The notes beneath the pieces were generated by a model, which was not told the DNA's origin, did not search any database, and worked only from the letters and a program-made list of their open reading frames with translations. Below, in pieces: positions 56,111 through 64,000 of a DNA stretch of 64,000 nucleotides. The position numbers and the translations under genes were made by a program. Position 1 is the first letter of the stretch; each line of letters starts with the position of its first letter. This DNA comes from Kappaphycus alvarezii (Eukaryota; Rhodophyta; Florideophyceae; Gigartinales; Solieriaceae), in the NCBI GenBank assembly GCA_002205965.3, contig NADL03000598.1:1-64000 (forward strand), in the 5' to 3' direction.

Positions 56111-59100
56111 CACCCTCTTGAGTCATTCATGTTTAATTTACTGGAAATGTCTGGCAAACCTTCCTCGGAAGAAACAATAATACTTCATCTGTTTCATTAA
56201 TGAAAAATCTACTAATAATTATGTGTAAATCGATAAAAATAATCGAAAGACTTCCGTTCTTTGGATTCTTACAAATAAAAAATCTAAAAAATTACCTGCT
56301 ACAAGGTAATTAACATAAAACTTGACGAAGTTGGGGATGATCTGACTGAAAAAACTTCTGAACTTTGTTACTGCTGACCTAATAACTCTTCGAAAGGGCA
56401 CTATACATGATATACAGAGCAAAGAGTACAGAGAAACGGATCATCGAGCAGTTTATGAAAAAGCTGTGTGAAATACACCGTTTTTCATCATTAAATTCAA
56501 AAATGTACGATGTACTTTTGGCAAAATAAATGAGTAACTGTAACTATTTTAGGAATCATTATTATTCACAGAAAATAAATGGAAACATCCTGATACGTTT
56601 CTTCACCTCTGTAATTTCAAAAATTCTATTATCTGCCAATTTTCATAGAACTTAGAGTCAACTTCTTGTACCATTCCCCGACTAGACCAAAGCAATAAAT
56701 TTTTGCAAGAGCAGAAAATGGAAGCTTTTGTGGGCCTGTGGTGATCTAATGATGCACCTAATTTCATTTCTGAAAAGAAGAAAATCATTTTAACTAGGGC
56801 TCGAGTGTTTCATCTTTGCTAAAGGGATAAATGAATATAAATCTCCTCACTAATTAATCCCAATGAACTGCAAAAAGATCCGAAGCATGAATGTACTTTA
56901 ACGGTAAGTTCCTGTAATATTTTCCTGCTGGAGCATTCATTATCCATCCTATTCCTCTAAGTAAATATCTTCTGCAGGCAGTGGCATCCCGGATATCTTA
57001 TTTGGATTCTCTTTTCAATCGTTTTTAGGAAGTAGAAATGAGAAATCGAATCTAGGGCGATACTACTGAAAATTTATAAAATACAAGTAGTAAAGATGAT
57101 TACACATTGAAATAAGATAACCTAGAGCCGAAATATAGAAACATAAAATTACTTGATTCTTGAACACTCCATGTAAGTTGTATCGTAGATTTTTGTTTTT
57201 CGAGCTAAACATTGGACAAATCGGGAAGATTTAAACCTCAGAAAAAAGATTAGTAGCCAAAGGCGATAAGAATAAGCCTGATATAGATTTCGATACTGGC
57301 CCTTTTTACTCACCTGGGAATCCAGAGAAGCAATTAATATCCTTTTCATCGAATCAAGATCTTAAATTCTAATAGATGGATGAAATAATGCGATTAGTGC
57401 TTACAGTTACGGCAAGAGTCAAACTCCTGTCTTTACGGAGCAAAACGTAAACATAAATAAATAGTGCCCTCCGCATTTCTGTCGTCTCCTCAAGTCAATT
57501 TCAAGACGGAGTCCAGAAGTAAAATCTCAAGCTTGCTGTCTTCTGCTAACGTACTTAATTGGGTCTAAAACATCTAAATAATGTTTTACTTGTTATTCAG
57601 GATAAATATTTTATTCCTGTAGTGATCTTTGCCGATTTCATCTTCCTTATTCAATCAAATTAGTTACTTGACCAGGATTTGTTATTACCTACTCAAGGCA
57701 ATGTATGGGATGTGTACAGCAGGTAGAACTTTTGGTTTCATCGTTTGCTGTTAAATTATCTCAATTGGCGCTTCAAGCAATTATTCAATGACGCTGAAGT
57801 GCCGTAATATATAGCAAAAAATATATTACGATATCAGTCTTAATTGTTGAATACTTAGTGCCTTTTAGCAAGTAAAATAATTTATTTTATCATTTACAAC
57901 AAAAAAATGCCAAAGGAAATCGAGATGAAACAGTCTGAGAAATTGATATGTTTTTGGGATGGATGATTCATCAAGATCTCAATTGTTTGAAGAATAGTCA
58001 GAAGCGAAAATGGAGTACCAACTTGAACCGCATGAACTTTTTGAGGTGAAAGAATTATATAATACTATCTGTAAAGATGCGTAAATCACTGTAGAACCAA
58101 ATAATGACATTATCCTTTCTGAGAAACATCATTCAACGTCCCGTACATCACTTGGAAATTTGCTCGATCGGCCAATGCATACTCGACCTGAAATTTCATA
58201 ATCACTCATCTTCCTGACTCGTCAGATTCATAAACGCATGGTAGAATAAGCATAATCACAATTCATGCTACCTCGTTAATTTTCTTGTTCTATAAGTTTG
58301 GATATAAATTTACCAATTAAAAATGGACCTAAAAGATCTGGAGATGGTTCACATTTGGGCTTAGTAGTAGGCTCTTGAATTGGCTGAACATAAAAAATGT
58401 CGCAAATGAGTGACCAAATGCATCAATTTTCAACAATGCGTAAGGCAGCCTCAAAAATATTTCTCTTTGTTCTCAGTTGAAGCTTGATACGCGTATTTAT
58501 CATCATATGTTAATGATTATCCTTAGATACAAAACAGTTTCAAACACTACTTGAATAAATTAAAGTATGATGTACGTATGATGTACGTTGCCTTACGCTA
58601 ATGACTCAGCTGGAATCTGAATGGCTGTAAACGATCAGATGTCAGCGGGAAGAAAAGACACTGATGTTAGTAAGCATCATGTGCATGAACCTTAGCCCGA
58701 AAATATCAATTTCTGTAACCCAGGACTGATAGCATAGTTCCAGATATCTAAAAGCGTACGTCGTACATTTAAAACTCGGTAAATAACGTTATATGTTACT
58801 GTATTCTATCCTGTTCCCATTTTTCTGTCATAAATTATGCGCTCTAACTCATTTAAGCAAAGAGTGTACGTTATCACATAATCCATAAATAAATTTAACG
58901 TAGGTCGACCAACTTTTCTGGCCAGTCTAGTTCCCGCGTCGCACTAATTTTCTCTTCATCAGTGGGGAATCGCATTCTTTTGGAAAACTTTAAATATCTA
59001 AAGTCTCACCTGGATATCGACTGGGGTACGCAACTCGCTCATCTGGTCAGTCATAGCATGGGATAGCCAATATCATATCATATTTATATAGTGACCTACG

Positions 59101-62100
59101 GGAGAAAACTTCTATCCTTTTTTGTAATTTGAATTTTTTAATACAAATTGCATCTATCGAAAGAATGATTTGTGTATTTTACGAAATTAATTAGCATTTT
59201 TTAAAACTGTCTTGTGTAGTACTTGATGTTGCAGCTGGAAATCGCTAAAAGGGTTGCAGTGGAGGGCGTAAATCTGAGGCGGGCCATATTCGTGTAATAA
59301 ATTATTCTATTGCATTCAGCACTACATTTTGGCAATAAAGAGAGTCGTTGCAGAAATTGGAGAATATTGGCTCAGACTAAGTTCGCCGAATCACGTTGAT
59401 GGGAATATGAACCAATTGGAACTACTACAGACACACTGGTACTTGTCAACCTTTTATCCGCAGTGTGGAACAAAGATGTTCTGACGGATAATGTCTATGT
59501 GCCACTATACCAATTCATATATTAGTACAAATGAGGCTGCAGAGCGTCAGTAATTTGAGAGGTGCGAAAGGCCGATGATGTGTGCGTTGATACGTAATAA
59601 AATCATCTTTCCCCCTTACAATACTTACAAAAATTATTCTGTATCTACTGGTAACTGTGAGCTTCCGACTCTTCACAATCGACAAAAAAATAAAGAAGGA
59701 AATAAAGCAGGAAAATTCCGCGAGAATTCAAAAGTTTCAAAACAATTTAACATAAAACTTAATATTGCAAATAAAATTTGAAAATTATTGAGAATAGCTC
59801 AAATTTAAACAAATAAAGTGATTTTATATTTCAATTACACATCTGTTCTTTTCTAATAAGTAATAAATATTTAGTAACCAAAGAAAAATAATGCAAGTAA
59901 CGAATTCACCCATCTTTTTTCACGTTTCAACTTTTCTATTTTAAATACTGAAGAATCTGTCTTAGCATTCCGCAGATACAGAGAATTCATAGTTGGAGTT
60001 GAAATAAAGAATAACCGTTTCCATCATCACGTGAGTCATTTTATGTCATTGATACGTAAGAATGCGACCCAGAAAAGAAAACGAACCTTGTTTGCCATTG
60101 AAAGGGAAACTATTGATTATTATTTCGTAGTTTTTGAAATTTCGGGTGAAATTGGGAAAATTAAACGACTAGTACTGCTTTTAGAACGCCAAGTTATATC
60201 ATAGCATAAATTATTGCTGTTCCAAATAACTATTTTTGGCTCATTTCCAGCTAGTGTTTCAGTGGAAAAATGTTTACTTTACTTTAACAGTAATTTTCTC
60301 ATTTCTGTAAATAAATAGGAAGAGTATATTGACCGATCCATTAGGGAGCAAAATCTCGAGTTACTCTAAACCATAACCAAATAATCACGAGTCTGATTTG
60401 GTCGCTTTTCTTTGGTTCTGTTCCCTGAAAGCAAATCCATCTGAACTTTCTCTAGTTTACTAGAGGTAAAGAAATAATTATGTGTTTCAAGTGGCATCAT
60501 TGCCTGGGATAAAAATCAAGTAACATAGAAAGTATATTTTAATAGCAAAACATTTATGATCCGTAACAAAACCTCTGAACCATTACACATAAATAATACT
60601 GCTTTTCTTTTACAGGTTAGTCCACACTGTATAAAGTTTTTACCTTCCTTTCTATAGTAATTTGAACTTTCAGGACATTCAGTCCATGCATATTTTTTTA
60701 TTACTCCGATAAATGATGCAATAATATCTTACTCCAGCCAACATCTTTTCTCTGCTGTTATTTCGGATAAAATCCCAAAAGTAGCAAATTTGAAGCTTTT
60801 CATACCTTTAATGCTTTTGTAAATGCTTATTTTATTCGGTCTGTCTAACTTTAGTCCGTACTATCAAGTAGTTTAAGCTAGTGCTTTTTAAAAATTCTAT
60901 GATTTTGGTTCAATTATGATCACTATCGCAACAATGCTATGCTATAGTATCAGAAAATAATAACATAAAGGATCTCCCTGAGAGCCACATGAATATCGAA
61001 GACAATATGACATACCGGTCTCTTGGGATATAAAACATGTACTGTTTGTGCTTAAAACTACTCAATTGAACAACTTATGGACAAAAACTTTATATTTATA
61101 GTTAGATAAAGATGTCCAAAAATTTTGCTATTTTATCGGCCCCAATACCAATACCAAAAATTAATATTTCGATGAGTATCAATTACTGAGTATATTATAG
61201 AACATATTTTAAATTATTCTTATGTATTGAAAGAAAGTAAGAAATGGTTAAGAGAACAGAAGAAAAGAGTCCCCACAAATATCACGAAAGAAGCTCTGTC
61301 TTTGAAAACATTTTTAGTCTGCACTCTAACTTCAATTCGGTTGACTACGCCAAAATAATGCACCATTTTTGATGACTTATGTCATGATGTAAATAATTGT
61401 TAGCATTGACCCCTAAATTGTTCTAAGATTTAAAAAGGTTCTCAAAAATTTTTGCAGTATACATTTTTTAAATAATTTCATTGTAAAATATGGATAGAAC
61501 TAAATTATTTCAGTTGAAAATACCTTACCCCTAGTATTTTTATTTCACAAGATTCCCGCGTATCTATTTTTTTAATATTTGTAATTGAGACTTTACTATT
61601 AGCTTGTATCTATGTAATTCGACATAATTTCTCACTAAGATAGTGTTAAACAAGATAGAAAAATAAATAGAATCGAAATTAATAGTAGAATGAAGAAAAA
61701 ATAAAACTTCTTCTCTAAATAAACGTTGTAGACATAAACATCGATGTACGCTATGAGATTTTGTTTTGCATACTGTTTTTTACTACCGTTTCACAGAATA
61801 TGCTTCAAATGAAGTCTTTTTAATGATTAATTCACGTCTATTTACAAAAAAAACTATACACGAATTTAAAATGTGATCCAACTATTTTTAATCGATTTAA
61901 ATAGAAATTATCTAGATGAAAGCGTGTTTCTATGCTTTAACCGATATCCTTGGAATATGTAGCTGCCGTATGTTTTTCCAAAAATATTCAATGACTTCAT
62001 CAAGATAGATATTGTTACTGAGCAAAAAGAACTCTCTGACTTTACAGCCAATAATGTTCTTACCAATCTAGAAAAACTTATTTTAGCCTTGAAAATGACA

Positions 62101-64000
62101 TGAATACTTCTCTAGTTGCACTGATTGTAAAATTTTCCAATATATATATATGCAGCTTCTATGAATTGAATGCCACTCGAAAACGCCTGTTTGATAAAAG
62201 AAATAAATTCATTGTTACTTTTATTATGAAAGTGGCCTTTTTTTGATAACATGGCTCTCACTCCTACTGTCTATTCTAAGAATGTTAACAAATATTTTGC
62301 ATGCCCGTAGCCATATGCAAAGGCTTCACTTTATAGTGAGACAAGATCAGTTCATCATTCCTTGGTTAAAAGTAGACATTTTTGCAACCCAGTACATGAT
62401 GAAAGCGATGATTATATTCTGAGAACATCTTAATTCTTTATTGTTAATTAAAACATGTTTCAATAATTTACATATTCTATCCTTTGAGTAAAGCAGAAGT
62501 GTTCGTACGATTTTTGCAAACATAATAAGACGAAACATTGATGTATCTTCTTTTCTAATTTCATTTCAATTCCGTTCAGTGCATTTTGAGGATACCTGAA
62601 GAATTTTTATTTAATTAAAAGTTTTCATTGGTAAATTCTGAGAAACCATACAAGATATTATTGATTCAGTTTATTTTAAGCAGAAATGATCCTTCGATAT
62701 TAATTTTATGAATACATACTAGAAAATTATTTGAAATAACATTTCGACTTTTTTTTGTTTATGCTGCTTCTTTTTCAAATTATTTTAGTCATCTGAAATA
62801 TAAAATATTTTCATTTTGCTGCAAATTCTATTTTAATGCGAAGTAGATCATTCCACATCGATAAATTAGTGAAGACGGAATATATAATTTCCTTTCACAT
62901 TAGCACTGATTATTTTATGAATAGTTATCCACTTCTTTTCTTTCTATCATTCTATCTTCCTTCATCTAGTTTAAGAAATAAAAATTTTGTCTCTTAACGG
63001 TAAATTCTGCCAAATCCAAGAAAAACTGATTAGTTTCTATTCCGAAGACACAAAAAGGTTGCAATACAAAGCGATTGTGACTGTTAATTAAATAGTACCA
63101 ATACAGTTCGTAAATCTTATTGCTCTGTATGTTTCGGTTCATTTTTTGGTACTTCTATATGAACTGGATTGATTTACTAGATACGTTGGAATTCGTACGC
63201 TTTTGTAATACAGAATAATTAGATTATAATCTCTATATTTCCTACAAAGTTCAGGGCTTGAGACATTTCTGGAAGTAATAAATCATCTATTTACCTTCGA
63301 CTTCATAAAATCTTCTTCAGAAATCAGTAAAAATCAACGCCTCGTAACATTCTAACGGATTCATGGATTTTATTAGTTTAGGATACGGAAATTACGTGGG
63401 AGCAAAGAATACCTTTTTATACAATTGGGACCCGAGCATTATAAACGGCGGGCACTATCTGCGATCAAATAATTTCTGTGCCAGTTAAAGATAAATCTAC
63501 CCTAATTTCGCGTTCTGAGGATATTGAGATTTTTATGAGGGGTAATTATGATAGGTAATATTAAACGTTATATAGTTGCGTCAAAACTCAAAAATATCAT
63601 TTTTCTGCTAATTTATTTCGTGAGAAGCCAGTTTATTTAAAAATAAAGCAGTACCTTGTCACTTTTTCTCTTCTAATCAAATTTGCCGGGATATAATTCA
63701 TATTATCAAATTCTAGAATTCTGCTTCGCCTGCGAGAGGAATTGAAAAATTTAATTGCCTTGGGAAATATTTGTCGTCCCGGGAGGGGAGGATAACCACA
63801 ATATTAGCTTTCACTTAAATTAAAAGTGAGCTTTATGCAGCAATTGTCTATTATTTGCTTAGTTAAAATACCTACTCGCATTAGATATTTAGCTATGCAA
63901 TTAAGACACAAACTTTTAGTATGCGTTTTTATGTAAATAGCACAACATCTTTCAATGCATCAGTGATGAATCTTTATGATTAATTCTGTACTGAGGGAAA
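56111..64000. other. AT-rich DNA without recognisable genes
   Basis: The last 8 kb are very AT-rich with stops frequent in all frames. The longest frames are about 60-70 codons and motif-free. I see no tRNA, rRNA, long tandem array or telomere-like repeat. A small TATGATGTACG duplication lies near 58566-58588. This could be a heterochromatic or mutation-decayed block. Confidence 0.5.

Noticed and set aside
1-64000. CRISPR arrays, tRNA, rRNA or bacterial operons
   Set aside because: I scanned for regularly spaced repeats, tRNA box B-like words and rRNA-like stretches and found none that hold up. GTTCGA words found lie inside coding relics.
1-64000. A new multi-gene defence or metabolic system
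   Set aside because: Apart from the OYE gene, every recognisable coding stretch belongs to a known transposon class, and no cluster of intact co-oriented genes exists.

Overview
This window comes from a eukaryotic nuclear genome. It is almost entirely a graveyard of transposable elements with one intact host-type gene. The elements are Ty3/gypsy and Ty1/copia LTR elements, non-LTR (LINE) relics with a C-terminal nuclease-like domain, and a PIF/Harbinger-like DNA transposon. The single intact gene is an intronless old-yellow-enzyme (OYE) oxidoreductase at 39981-38887. This mix fits a microbial eukaryote such as a fungus, an alga or another stramenopile-type protist. The sequence alone does not let me decide, and nothing looks prokaryotic.

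Layout: 1-6994 is a nearly full-length Ty3/gypsy fossil on the minus strand (element A) with two very similar LTRs. Its left LTR is cut by the window edge. It abuts the primer-binding site of a badly decayed Ty1/copia fossil on the plus strand (element B, to 12131), so A appears to have landed in B. 12132-22700 is a patchwork: unassigned minus-strand reading frames, a 15-bp-arm hairpin, a diverged copia LTR, a broken Harbinger-like transposase with a convergent SANT/Myb-type coiled-coil partner, a gypsy integrase scrap inside a pair of direct repeats, and a LINE tail. 22722-29360 is an old copia fossil (element C). 29753-35986 is a younger copia fossil of the B type (element D), whose LTRs are identical over about 345 bp.

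36472-38105 holds a 5'-truncated LINE relic on the minus strand. The OYE gene follows on the same strand, with a TATTTAA box about 125 bp upstream of its ATG. From about 41.6 kb to the end, composition becomes strongly AT-rich and gene-poor. This part contains a second LINE tail (42.85 kb), a small GC-rich island (47.8-48.6 kb) and an old chromodomain-bearing Ty3/gypsy element, a chromovirus (element E, about 48.83-53.80 kb). It also holds a dispersed AT-rich repeat, and from 56 kb on nothing I can name.

No operon or new multi-gene system is visible. The most informative signals are the half-tRNA primer-binding sites shared by elements B and D, the uneven divergence between the two LTRs of D, the duplicated module between integrase and LTR in A, the transposase plus SANT/Myb-like pair, and decay of that partner gene by stop codons alone in one open frame, consistent with C-to-T mutation. 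All LTR elements are treated as fossils. Part coordinates inside them are approximate.
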